Assembly (NCBI GenBank): GCA_017745235.1
Contig: JAGHZU010000018.1
Coordinates: 1-64,000, forward strand
Source: Caulobacter sp.
GTDB taxonomy: Bacteria > Pseudomonadota > Alphaproteobacteria > Caulobacterales > Caulobacteraceae
Length of the DNA: 64,000 bases
Direction: 5' to 3'
In this document: one piece after another, positions 8,293 through 15,097 of the stretch
How the letters are laid out: each line of letters starts with the position of its first letter
Position numbering within the stretch: position 1 is the stretch's first letter
The notes under the pieces: model-generated
The model's database searches: none
Told to the model about the DNA's origin: nothing
Seen by the model: the letters and a program-made list of their open reading frames with translations, nothing else
Made by a program: the position numbers and the translations under genes

Positions 8293-8460
8293 CTAGTCGA
8301 TGGCCGGTTGAGTCTCGGCGTTCGAGGGCGCGACGCCAGGGCCTTCGATTTCGGGCGCGTCCGGTTGGCTGTTCGCGTCCGTCGCCGTGCGGTCCGCCAG
8401 GCCCTGGGCCGTCGACCAGAAGAGCCAACTGCGGCCGTTGCTCAGTCTCAGCTCAGCCAC
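8293..8460 (-). CDS. Small 55-residue protein translated from GTG (hypothetical)
   Basis: The GTG at 8460 overlaps the stop codon region of the 78-residue ORF upstream by 8 bases, a layout suggesting translational coupling. The protein begins with a short amphipathic or hydrophobic stretch (LSNGRSWLFWSTAQG) and continues as an acidic, proline-rich tail (DAPEIEGPGVAPSNAETQPAID). About 85 percent of its codons end in G or C, as in neighbouring real genes, and it stops just before the shared stem-loop. I recognise no family; a peripheral membrane role is a guess. Confidence 0.55.
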   Translation of the reverse strand: MAELRLSNGRSWLFWSTAQGLADRTATDANSQPDAPEIEGPGVAPSNAETQPAID

Positions 8461-8689
8461 GGGTTTGCCCTTTGCAGATCGGGGCGGCCACGATCTCGGC
8501 CAGCACGGTGCGATTGTGCTGGAGGGCGCGTTCGCGGTAATGCTCCAGGTGGTGGGGAACCAGATAGGCGAGGCCCGCCGCCGAAGCCGTCGCGGCTACG
8601 ACGGCAGGCCAGGCGCCCAGCAAGCTCCGCAAGCCGCGCGTGGAGGCTCCGGTGATCAGGGCCAAAATTCCCAGCGCGCAGCATAGCAT
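8453..8689 (-). CDS. Small two-helix membrane protein (hypothetical)
   Basis: A 78-residue protein with two hydrophobic segments (residues 1-15 and about 22-45) and a charged, histidine-rich tail (HHLEHYRERALQHNR). The ATG at 8689 lies 2 bases beyond the stop of the DUF899 gene, so the two are probably coupled. The next small ORF overlaps its end. No family recognised. The longer in-frame extension upstream is antisense-like arginine-rich sequence and was not used. Confidence 0.6.
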   Translation of the reverse strand: MLCCALGILALITGASTRGLRSLLGAWPAVVAATASAAGLAYLVPHHLEHYRERALQHNRTVLAEIVAAPICKGQTRG

Positions 8690-8691
8690 GA

Positions 8692-9432
8692 CTAGGCCAC
8701 CGCCGTCGCTTCGCCGCAGCACGCCTTGGCGGGCGAGGGGGCCTCGTACTCGTCGTGACGGCGCATCCAGTTCATCACGCTGCTTTCGTTCCGTCCCAGC
8801 GGCGCGCGGTCCAGGACCATGTAGGTCCCGATCAGGTCCTCGCCGCCGCGTGCGTAGCTGGAGTACGTATGGAAGACCTGGCCGGTCTCGTCCTTGTAGA
8901 ACGCGCTCAGGCCCGGAAGCTCTCCACCTTCGCCATTGATCGGCGCGAAATTGTAGGTCGCGCCCTCCGCTATCATTTCGGGCGTGAACGAGACTCCGAA
9001 GTCGTAATTGAAGTCGTCGCCGAACGACGAGGCCCAAGGAAACCGCCAGCCCATCCGGGTCTTGTAGGCCTGGATCCGGGCCAGCGGCGCGCGCGAAACA
9101 GCCGTCAGGGTCACATCGTGATTGTTGAGGTGGGGCAGGGTTCCATCCAGATGGTCGGCCAGGAACGAACAGCCCTGGCAGCCGGCGTCCCAGTCGGGAG
9201 CCAGCATGAAGTGGTAGACGATCAGCTGGCTACGACCGTCGAACAGTTCCGCCAGCGTGCGGCGGCCGGCCGGGGTGTCGAAGCGGTAATCCTTGTCGAT
9301 CTTGACCCAGGGCAGGGCCAGCCGCTCGGCGGCGTTGCGGTCCCGCAGGCGGGTTTCTTCCTTCTCGTGGGCCAGCAGCGCCTTGCGCGCTTCCAGCCAT
9401 TCCTCTCGGGTGGCGATCTTGGGCGTAGGCAT
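8692..9432 (-). CDS. DUF899 family thioredoxin-like protein
   Basis: A 246-residue protein typical of DUF899. It has an N-terminal helical charged region, the LPWVKIDKDYRFDTPAGRRTL segment, and a thioredoxin-like fold with YHFMLAPDWDAGCQGCSFLADH, whose C-x-x-C replaces the classical active site. GTYMVLDRAPLGRNE follows near the end, then a cysteine-containing tail (KACCGE). The biochemical function of DUF899 is not established; a redox role is inferred from the fold. It is divergent from a MarR regulator across a 61-bp gap and heads a three-ORF operon. Confidence 0.85.
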   Translation of the reverse strand: MPTPKIATREEWLEARKALLAHEKEETRLRDRNAAERLALPWVKIDKDYRFDTPAGRRTLAELFDGRSQLIVYHFMLAPDWDAGCQGCSFLADHLDGTLPHLNNHDVTLTAVSRAPLARIQAYKTRMGWRFPWASSFGDDFNYDFGVSFTPEMIAEGATYNFAPINGEGGELPGLSAFYKDETGQVFHTYSSYARGGEDLIGTYMVLDRAPLGRNESSVMNWMRRHDEYEAPSPAKACCGEATAVA

Positions 9433-9458
9433 CGGGCTCTCCCTTGGCTGCCAATGGC

Positions 9459-9487
9459 TTGACAGATAACGTTGATATCAACATAAA
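9459..9487 (+). promoter_or_regulatory. Promoter and palindromic operator between DUF899 and MarR genes
   Basis: TTGACA (9459-9464) and CATAAA (9482-9487) are 17 bp apart and fit -35 and -10 elements for the MarR gene. The spacer contains the perfect 12-bp palindrome GTTGATATCAAC (9471-9482), a typical MarR-family target shape. The expected transcription start falls on or next to the ATG at 9494 and no ribosome binding site is visible, so the MarR message is probably leaderless. MarR autoregulation and control of the divergent DUF899 operon are inferred. Confidence 0.62.
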
Positions 9488-9493
9488 AGCAAG

Positions 9494-9934
9494 ATGCGAG
9501 ATAACGTCGTTCCGTATGAAATCACCCATCTAGTTCGCGACACCTGCCTGTGCCTGCATGTGCAGCGGGCGGCCCGGGCGCTGGCCCGCAGGTTCGACGA
9601 GGCGCTGCGCCCGCTCGGGATCACCAGCGGCCAATTTTCGCTGATGATGTCGCTGAACCGGCCGGAGCCGCCGACCATTGGATCGGTGTCCAGCCTGCTG
9701 GCCATGGATCGCACGACCCTGACAGCCGCCCTCAAGCCGCTGGAGCGCCAGGGCCTGGTCAGTGTGACCGTCGACGAAAAGGACAGACGAGGGCGCAGGT
9801 TGGCCCTGACGCCCGCCGGGCAGGAGGTGCTGTCGCGCGCGGCGCCGATCTGGCGGGCCGGCCACCATGACGTCGAGGCGGGATTGCCGGGCGATCCGGA
9901 GGCTCTGCGGGTCGCCTTGCGGGCGCTGGCCTGA
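9494..9934 (+). CDS. MarR family transcriptional regulator
   Basis: A 146-residue MarR-type winged helix. The N-terminal helix contains two cysteines (DTCLCLHVQRAARAL). The recognition helix region is VSSLLAMDRTTLTAALKPLERQGLV (about residues 56-80), followed by the wing with VDEKDRRGRRLALTPAG (about residues 84-100), the MarR signature. The exposed cysteines might make it redox-responsive, which would fit its divergent thioredoxin-like neighbour; this is inference. No terminator is obvious downstream and the next gene starts 105 bases later. Confidence 0.88.
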   Translation: MRDNVVPYEITHLVRDTCLCLHVQRAARALARRFDEALRPLGITSGQFSLMMSLNRPEPPTIGSVSSLLAMDRTTLTAALKPLERQGLVSVTVDEKDRRGRRLALTPAGQEVLSRAAPIWRAGHHDVEAGLPGDPEALRVALRALA

Positions 9935-10039
9935 ACACAAGCTCACGCTCGTTTCGGCGCTTTTTCCATTTTGCCGTGCGACGAGCGCACCTTACGCTGG
10001 TTGAATCAGAGATTCCGACCGCGTACGGAGCGTAAAGGC

Positions 10040-10390
10040 GTGACGACCACGATCTACGGCATCAAGGCCTGCGACACGATGAAGAAGGCGCGGGACTGGC
10101 TGGACGGTCGTGGCGTGGCCTATGTCTTCCATGATTACAAGACCGCCGGCGTCGATCGGGCCAGCCTTGAGGCCTGGAGCAAGGCCGTGGGCTGGGAAGC
10201 GTTGCTGAACCGCGCCGGCACGACTTTCCGCAAGCTGCCGGACGCCGACAAGCAGGGCATCGACGAGACCAAGGCGATCGACCTGATGCTGACCCATCCC
10301 TCGATGATCAAGCGCCCGGTGCTCGACCTGGGCGATCGGCTGGTGGTGGGCTTCAAGCCCGATCGCTACGAACAGGCCCTGGGGGGCTAG
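10040..10390 (+). CDS. ArsC/Spx family protein (YffB-like)
   Basis: A 116-residue thioredoxin-fold protein of the ArsC family. It opens IYGIKACDTMKKARDWLD, with a single cysteine at the reductase position, and ends with LTHPSMIKRPVLDLGDRLVVGFKPDRYE, the YffB signature. GTG at 10040 has GGAG 9 bases upstream and gives the usual family length; an in-frame extension to 9971 is unconserved. Relatives may be glutathione-dependent reductases, but the substrate is unknown. Its stop codon directly abuts the ATG of the next gene, so the two form an operon. Confidence 0.85.
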   Translation: MTTTIYGIKACDTMKKARDWLDGRGVAYVFHDYKTAGVDRASLEAWSKAVGWEALLNRAGTTFRKLPDADKQGIDETKAIDLMLTHPSMIKRPVLDLGDRLVVGFKPDRYEQALGG

Positions 10391-11080
10391 ATGACCGTTT
10401 GGGGCGAGCCTTCCACGACCGGACCCGATCGGGTCGACCTGGTGATCTTCGATTTCGACGGCACCCTGGCCGACAGCACCGCCTGGGCGATCCGGGCCGT
10501 GCGGCCGCTGGCCGAGCGGTTCAAGTTCAAGGCGGTCACCGAGGACGAGATCGCCATGCTGCGCGGCCGCACCAGCCGCGAGATCATGGCCTATCTGGGC
10601 CTGCCGCTATGGAAGGTCCCGCTGGTCGCCGCCCATGGCAAGAAGATGATGGCCGCCGACGCTCACGCCATTCCGCTGTTTGCGGGGACCGGTGACCTGC
10701 TGCGCGGGCTGAAGGCCGCCGGACTGCGGCTTGCGATCGTCAGCTCCAATTCCGAGGCCACGATCCGCTCGATCCTGGGCTCGGACCTGGCGGGCCTTGT
10801 TTCGCACTACGGCTGCGGCGCGGCGATCTTCGGTAAGGCCGCCAAGTTCAAGGCTGTGGTCAAGGCGGCCAAGATCCCCAAGAACCGTGTGCTCTGCATC
10901 GGCGACGAGACGCGCGATATCGAAGCCGCGCGCGAAGCAGGCCTGGCCTGCGGGGCCGTTTGCTGGGGCTACGCGACCCGGCGCGCCCTGGCCGATCACA
11001 GCCCTACGATGATGTTTTCGGCGATGGACGAAATTATTCCGCGCCTGGCCGCATCCAATTCCGGGGTCGGCGCCGACTAG
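10391..11080 (+). CDS. HAD superfamily hydrolase (phosphoglycolate phosphatase-like)
   Basis: A 229-residue HAD hydrolase. Motif I is DFDGTLADS (residues about 20-28), a helical cap follows, motif II is IVSSNS, the motif III lysine lies in the FGKAAKFKAVVKAAKI region, and motif IV is CIGDETRDIEAARE. The cap type and length fit the Gph/PGPase group. The substrate cannot be assigned; phosphoglycolate or another small phosphoester is likely. It begins immediately after the stop of the ArsC-family gene. Confidence 0.88.
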   Translation: MTVWGEPSTTGPDRVDLVIFDFDGTLADSTAWAIRAVRPLAERFKFKAVTEDEIAMLRGRTSREIMAYLGLPLWKVPLVAAHGKKMMAADAHAIPLFAGTGDLLRGLKAAGLRLAIVSSNSEATIRSILGSDLAGLVSHYGCGAAIFGKAAKFKAVVKAAKIPKNRVLCIGDETRDIEAAREAGLACGAVCWGYATRRALADHSPTMMFSAMDEIIPRLAASNSGVGAD

Positions 11081-11092
11081 TCTTCAGAAAAG

Positions 11093-11107
11093 GCGCGACA
11101 GTCGCGC
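11093..11107. promoter_or_regulatory. Palindrome upstream of the sigma-factor cassette
   Basis: GCGCGAC-A-GTCGCGC is a perfect inverted repeat with a one-base centre, 22 bases before the likely ATG of the first cassette gene. It could be an operator or part of a leader hairpin. I see no convincing ECF-type promoter next to it. Confidence 0.4.
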
Positions 11108-11128
11108 TGTTCTGGAGATTTGAGCGTC

Positions 11129-11311
11129 ATGACCGCCCTGGTTCATGAATTCTGGTGGTTGCTGTTTCCGTTGGCCTGGTGTGCGCATGGCCTTTACCGG
11201 GCCTGGCTGGGCTATCGCGCCCGCCGCGACGCCGCCGACCTTCTCAAGACCTACGCCCGGATCGGCCGCGAGCCGCCGCCCGAGCTGCTGGCCAAGCTGA
11301 GCGGCTGCTGA
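11129..11311 (+). CDS. Small membrane protein with an EPPPEL box (cassette protein P0)
   Basis: A 60-residue protein with one N-terminal hydrophobic helix (FWWLLFPLAWCAHGLYRAWLGY), a basic region, and a conserved C-terminal segment DLLKTYARIGREPPPELLAKL. It is clearly homologous to the first 60 residues of the next gene product but stops directly after the shared box. The ATG at 11129 is preferred; an in-frame TTG at 11120 is only 2 bases from GGAG. It lies 20 bases upstream of its paralogue. It may be a genuine short form or a truncated duplicate; the function is unknown. Confidence 0.72.
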   Translation: MTALVHEFWWLLFPLAWCAHGLYRAWLGYRARRDAADLLKTYARIGREPPPELLAKLSGC

Positions 11312-11331
11312 GGCCGCGGGAGATCCGAGAC

Positions 11332-11748
11332 ATGGAAGACCTTTTCCGATCCTTCTGGTGGCTGATCTTCCCGATCAGCTGGTTCGTGTTCGGCGCCTAT
11401 CAGAGCTGGCTGTCGTACAAGGCCAATCGCGACACCCTGGACCTCATCAAGACCTACGCCGAGGCGGGACGAGAGCCGCCGCCCGAGTTGATGGCCAAGC
11501 TGAACAAGCGCTGGAACGAGGGCGACGGCGAGATGTTCGACGAGCGCCGACCCCGTCGTTTTCGCCGTCGGGAACGGACCTGGGCGCACGTGGTGCTGTT
11601 CGCCTGCCTGGCCGCCGGCTTCACCTACGCTGCGGCTACCGACCTTTATGAAGCTGGCCCGGCTTTCGTGATCGTGGCCTTCGTGATGGCCTCGGTGTGC
11701 CTGGCCACGATCGTGTCCATCGTGGTGGATCGGGGGCCGAAGATCTGA
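11332..11748 (+). CDS. EPPPEL-box membrane protein (cassette protein P1)
   Basis: A 138-residue protein with an N-terminal helix (FWWLIFPISWFVFGAYQSWL), the cytoplasmic box DLIKTYAEAGREPPPELMAKLNKRW, an arginine-rich stretch (ERRPRRFRRRER) and two C-terminal transmembrane helices. The layout of helix, box and two helices is shared with the protein at 12666-13061, which resembles the DUF6249 family. Its stop codon overlaps the ATG of the following ECF sigma factor by one base, so a regulatory link to that sigma factor is likely. Function not known. Confidence 0.78.
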   Translation: MEDLFRSFWWLIFPISWFVFGAYQSWLSYKANRDTLDLIKTYAEAGREPPPELMAKLNKRWNEGDGEMFDERRPRRFRRRERTWAHVVLFACLAAGFTYAAATDLYEAGPAFVIVAFVMASVCLATIVSIVVDRGPKI

Positions 11749-12263
11749 TGGATGCGCCGCTGGTTCGCGCGGCTCGGGGCGGGTCGCAACCCGCTTTCGC
11801 GCGACTGGTGGCGATGCACGAGCGGTCCCTGCGGGGCTTTCTGGGCAAGAGCGGCTTTCGCGACGCAGACGACATCGCGCAGGAGGCTTTCCTGGCGGCC
11901 TGGTCCGGCCTGGAGCGGTTGCGTGACGACGACGGCTTTCGCAGCTGGCTGTTCGGCATCGCCTGGCGCAAGGCTTTGGACGCCAATCGCTCGGCCCGCC
12001 GCGCCGCGAGGCGCGACGAGGCCTGGCGCGAGGACCAGGAGGGAGAAACGGCTGCACCCGCCGATCCGGCCGACCGCATGGCGCTGCAGGCAGCCTTGGC
12101 CGGTCTGCCGCCCGATCAGCGGGCTTGCGTCACCCTTTCCCTCGGCCAGGGCTGGTCGCACGGCGAGGTGTCGGAAGCCCTGGGATTGCCGCTTGGAACC
12201 GTGAAGTCGCATGTGACGCGCGGACGTGAGAGACTGCTGGCCGTGTTGGGAGGCGTGTCATGA
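11748..12263 (+). CDS. ECF-type RNA polymerase sigma factor 1
   Basis: A 171-residue ECF sigma factor. Region 2 contains the core-binding and -10 recognition segment DADDIAQEAFLAAWSGLERLRDDDGFRSWLFGIAWRKALD (about residues 39-78). An Ala/Glu-rich linker follows, then region 4 with WSHGEVSEALGLPLGTVKSHVTRGRERLL. There is no extra C-terminal domain. It overlaps the stop of the membrane protein before it and the ATG of the small protein after it, so all are translated from one message. The target promoter is unknown. Confidence 0.9.
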   Translation: MDAPLVRAARGGSQPAFARLVAMHERSLRGFLGKSGFRDADDIAQEAFLAAWSGLERLRDDDGFRSWLFGIAWRKALDANRSARRAARRDEAWREDQEGETAAPADPADRMALQAALAGLPPDQRACVTLSLGQGWSHGEVSEALGLPLGTVKSHVTRGRERLLAVLGGVS

Positions 12264-12556
12264 CCCCCGAAGATCGTCTTCTGGCCTTCCTGTCGGAAGG
12301 CTCCGAGCCGGCCCCGAGGGCTGACGTGGCCTTCGTGGCCGAGGTGATGCAGCGCGTGGCGTGGCGGGAACTTGGCGTGCGACTGGCGGTCGGGGCGGCC
12401 TGGGCTGGCGCCGGGGCGGCGGTGCTGTGGGCCTGCGCACCGGCGCTCGACCTGGCGGTGAGCAATCTCGCTCCCGTTCTGGCTCCGGTGGCCGGCATGC
12501 TGGCCTTGATCGGCGCCGGCCTGGTTTTGGGCGCCCCGCTGCTGCGCCGCGGCTAG
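12260..12556 (+). CDS. Short two-helix membrane protein, putative anti-sigma factor (A1)
   Basis: A 98-residue protein with a soluble N-terminal region of about 38 residues containing DVAFVAEVMQRVAWRELG, followed by two transmembrane helices. Its start overlaps the sigma-factor stop by 4 bases (ATGA). The N-terminal pattern D-x-x-F-x-A-x-V-x-Q-R recurs in the protein behind the second sigma factor (13670-14044). Position, size and topology suggest an anti-sigma factor, but the zinc-binding H-x3-C-x2-C motif of ZAS-type anti-sigma factors is absent. Function is inferred from context. Confidence 0.72.
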   Translation: MTPEDRLLAFLSEGSEPAPRADVAFVAEVMQRVAWRELGVRLAVGAAWAGAGAAVLWACAPALDLAVSNLAPVLAPVAGMLALIGAGLVLGAPLLRRG

Positions 12557-12665
12557 CTTACGAAAGTTTCATGCGCAGCGGCGCCTCCAACCGGGGCGCT
12601 GAATGTCTCTTCCCTACAAAGGCCTGGAGCGAGAGGCTCCCCGCCAGTCAGTCGAGGGAATCAAT

Positions 12666-13061
12666 ATGGAAGACATCCTGGTCCCGTTGGGTCTGTTCGC
12701 GATGGTCGCGGCCATGGTCCTGGTGCCCAAGTACCTGCGCAGCCGCGAGCGTCGCGAGGCGCAGCAGCTGATCCGCATGGCCATCGAACGCGGCCAGGAG
12801 CCGTCGGTCGAAATGGTCGAAGCCATGACGAAGGACATTCGTCCGGCCAATCGCTCGTCGGCCGTGCGCGATGTGCGCGTGGGCGTGATCCTGATCGCGG
12901 TCGGCCTGGGCATGGGCGTTCTGGCCTGGCTGATCGGCTTCCAGACCGGCGACGTCATTTGGCCGCTGCTGGGAAGTGGTTCCATCCCGCTGTTCATCGG
13001 CATCGCCTTCATCGCCCTGAGCTTCTTCAATCCGAACAAAGGTCTGGACCCCGAGCGCTGA
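12666..13061 (+). CDS. DUF6249-like membrane protein (cassette protein P2)
   Basis: A 131-residue protein with an N-terminal helix (ILVPLGLFAMVAAMVLVPKYL), a charged cytoplasmic region with QQLIRMAIERGQEPSVEMVEAM, and two C-terminal helices. The segment GQEPSVEM aligns with GREPPPEL of the two proteins upstream, and overall topology matches the 138-residue protein at 11332. AGGGA lies 6 bases before the ATG; an in-frame ATG at 12603 has no such signal and adds unconserved residues. It is separated from the upstream group by 109 bp and probably has its own promoter. It lies 25 bases before the second sigma factor. Confidence 0.8.
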   Translation: MEDILVPLGLFAMVAAMVLVPKYLRSRERREAQQLIRMAIERGQEPSVEMVEAMTKDIRPANRSSAVRDVRVGVILIAVGLGMGVLAWLIGFQTGDVIWPLLGSGSIPLFIGIAFIALSFFNPNKGLDPER

Positions 13062-13086
13062 GCGCGGAAGGGGGTAGAGGGGACGA

Positions 13087-13677
13087 ATGATGGGCAGTGA
13101 TCGCCCACCCACAGGCCACGATGTCGAACTGGCCGCTCTCGCAGCGGCTGGCGATCGCAAGGCCTTCGGCGAGCTGGTGCGCCGCCACGGCTCGGCCGTG
13201 CGGGGACTGCTGCGCCGCCTTGGCGCCGATCCCGCCACGGCTGACGACATCGCCCAGGACGCGTTCATGATCGGCTTCGAGCAGATCGCCGACTATCGCG
13301 GAGAGGGCGCGTTCGGCGGCTGGATCAAGAAGACGGCCGCCAGGCTGTACCTGCGCCGCATCAAACGGGATGCGCGCCTGGTCTTCGCCGAGGCGCCCGA
13401 TCGCGGGGACGAGCCTGCGCCGCAGGTTTCCGCGGCTGATCGGATGGACCTGGACGAAGCGTTGAAGACCTTGTCACGCGCGGAGCGACTATGCGTTTCG
13501 CTTTGTTATGGGGCCGACTGGTCGCACTCCGAGGCGGCCCAGGCCTTGAACATTCCCCTTGGGACGGTCAAATCCCATGTCAAACGTGGTCTGGATAAAC
13601 TCAGGGCGCGAATGGCGCCCGGAGGGGGCGCGGGGGCGGTATCGAACGACTCCGAAAGGAGGGAAGGTCATGGCTGA
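13087..13677 (+). CDS. ECF-type RNA polymerase sigma factor 2
   Basis: A 196-residue ECF sigma factor paralogous to the one at 11748. Region 2 shows TADDIAQDAFMIGFEQIADYRGEGAFGGWIKKTAARLYLRR (about residues 51-91) and region 4 shows WSHSEAAQALNIPLGTVKSHVKRGLDKL. The two sigma factors share the DRM-x-L-x3-AL linker end and WSH-x-E-x3-AL-x2-PLGTVKSHV-x-RG in region 4. The start may be the ATG at 13087 or 13090. The 3' end overlaps the next gene by 8 bases. Confidence 0.9.
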   Translation: MMGSDRPPTGHDVELAALAAAGDRKAFGELVRRHGSAVRGLLRRLGADPATADDIAQDAFMIGFEQIADYRGEGAFGGWIKKTAARLYLRRIKRDARLVFAEAPDRGDEPAPQVSAADRMDLDEALKTLSRAERLCVSLCYGADWSHSEAAQALNIPLGTVKSHVKRGLDKLRARMAPGGGAGAVSNDSERREGHG

Positions 13678-14044
13678 ACCTGATTTCGAAGCCCAGCTTT
13701 CGCGTCTTTTCGACCGTCCGCCTTCGCTGGGCGACGCCGAACAGTTCGCCGCAAGGGTCACCCAGCGCCTGGAGCGCGGCTGGGCCATTCGACGCATCGC
13801 GATCGGCGCAACGGGCGTGGTGGCGGGCTTGGCCGCCGCGGCCCAGCTCATCAGCAGTCGCTTCAGCGCAGAGTTCTCGTCGATGTCGCACGAGGGCGCC
13901 CAGAAGCTGGACCTGGGGCTGGACAAGGTTCTGGCGCGCTACGACCTTGGTTCCTTGGGCAGCTCGGAGACCGTATGGCTGGCCGTGGCCCTGGCCCTGG
14001 CGGCCGTGGCCTTCGCGGTGACGCGCTTGGTGGACGAGGTCTAG
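13670..14044 (+). CDS. Two-helix membrane protein, putative anti-sigma factor (A2)
   Basis: A 124-residue protein with a soluble N-terminal segment (FEAQLSRLFDRPPSLGDAEQFAARVTQRLERG), a first helix (IAIGATGVVAGLAAAAQLI), a polar loop of about 45 residues and a second helix near the C-terminus. The N-terminal segment and first helix resemble the protein behind sigma factor 1. A strong ribosome binding site (AAGGAGG) lies 7 bases before the ATG, inside the sigma-factor gene, suggesting efficient independent initiation. An anti-sigma role is inferred from position and topology; no zinc motif is present. Confidence 0.72.
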   Translation: MAEPDFEAQLSRLFDRPPSLGDAEQFAARVTQRLERGWAIRRIAIGATGVVAGLAAAAQLISSRFSAEFSSMSHEGAQKLDLGLDKVLARYDLGSLGSSETVWLAVALALAAVAFAVTRLVDEV

Positions 14045-14116
14045 GTTTCCACTGTTCATGTTGCCGCGCAGCCTGATCTGACCCACAACAAGGCGTTCTT
14101 TTTCGGGAGTTACGCC

Positions 14117-14944
14117 TTGTCCGCCCATCGTGAAGAGACCGTTCGACGCCTCGCGGCTCCTGACATCGCCGCTCGCAAGGGCGGCGAGCCAGTGGTCTGC
14201 CTGACGGCCTACACCGCTCCGGTGGCGGCGGCGCTGGACGAGGCTTGCGACCTGCTGCTGGTGGGCGATTCCGTGGGCATGGTCGTCCACGGTCTGCCCA
14301 ACACGGTCGGGGTGACGATGGAGATGATGATCCTCCACGCCCAGGCGGTGATGCGGGGCTCGCGCAAGGCCATGGTCGTGGTCGACATGCCTTTCGGGTC
14401 GTACGAGGGCGCGCCGGAAGAGGCCTACGCCAACGCCGTGCGCCTGATGAAGGAGACCGGCTGCCAGGCGGTGAAGGTCGAGAGCGGTCCCACCGTGCCG
14501 GCCACGATCGCCTATCTGGTCCAGCGCGGCATCCCGGTCATGGGCCATGTGGGCCTGAGGCCCCAGGCGGTGCTGGTGGACGGCGGCTTCAAGGCCAAGG
14601 GACGGGACGAGGCCGGTCGCAATCAAGTGTTGGAGGAAGCCCGCGCCACCGCTCGGGCCGGGGCCTTCGCCATCGTGGTCGAGGGCGTGGCCGAGGGGCT
14701 GGCGCGGGAAGTCACCGCGGCCATCTCCGTCCCCACCATCGGCATCGGCGCCTCGGCTGGCTGCGATGGCCAGATCCTGGTGGTCGACGACATGCTGGGC
14801 CTGTTCGACTGGACGCCGAAGTTCGTACGCCGCTATGCCGACCTGAAGAGCGAGATCCAGCGTGCGGCCGCCGACTACGCCCGCGACGTGAAGGCGCGCA
14901 CCTTCCCCGGCGAGGCCGAGACCTACTACGCCAAGAAGGGGTAG
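14117..14944 (+). CDS. panB: 3-methyl-2-oxobutanoate hydroxymethyltransferase
   Basis: A 275-residue PanB, the first committed enzyme of pantothenate synthesis, which transfers a hydroxymethyl group from methylenetetrahydrofolate to alpha-ketoisovalerate. Visible signatures are [31 protein letters not shown], the metal-binding [27 protein letters not shown] and [21 protein letters not shown]. Translation starts at a TTG (14117) with GGGAG 7 bases upstream; no nearby in-frame ATG keeps the conserved start. It is 72 bases behind the ECF cassette; cotranscription with it cannot be excluded. Confidence 0.95.
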   Translation: MSAHREETVRRLAAPDIAARKGGEPVVCLTAYTAPVAAALDEACDLLLVGDSVGMVVHGLPNTVGVTMEMMILHAQAVMRGSRKAMVVVDMPFGSYEGAPEEAYANAVRLMKETGCQAVKVESGPTVPATIAYLVQRGIPVMGHVGLRPQAVLVDGGFKAKGRDEAGRNQVLEEARATARAGAFAIVVEGVAEGLAREVTAAISVPTIGIGASAGCDGQILVVDDMLGLFDWTPKFVRRYADLKSEIQRAAADYARDVKARTFPGEAETYYAKKG

Positions 14945-15037
14945 CGGGGCCGCGCGCGGGCCGTTGCGGCTGGCCCAGACACGCTATAGGTTCGCCGCTT
15001 CGGCGGGGTGTCTCGCCATGTGTTCATCCTCGCGTTG

Positions 15038-15053
15038 TTCCGGATCCATCCGG
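15038..15053. repeat. 16-nt repeat copy 1 (TTCCGGATCCATCCGG)
   Basis: An exact 16-base repeat, with a second copy at 17288-17303. It contains an inverted repeat CCGGAT-CC-ATCCGG. This copy is 45 bases before the start of the yfgM-like gene and the other is just after bamB, so the pair flanks the two-gene unit. Role unknown: operator or small hairpin are both possible. Confidence 0.6.
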
Positions 15054-15097
15054 ATCGGCGCGCCAGGGCGCTAGCCGCCCGTACCGGAGCCTCGTTC

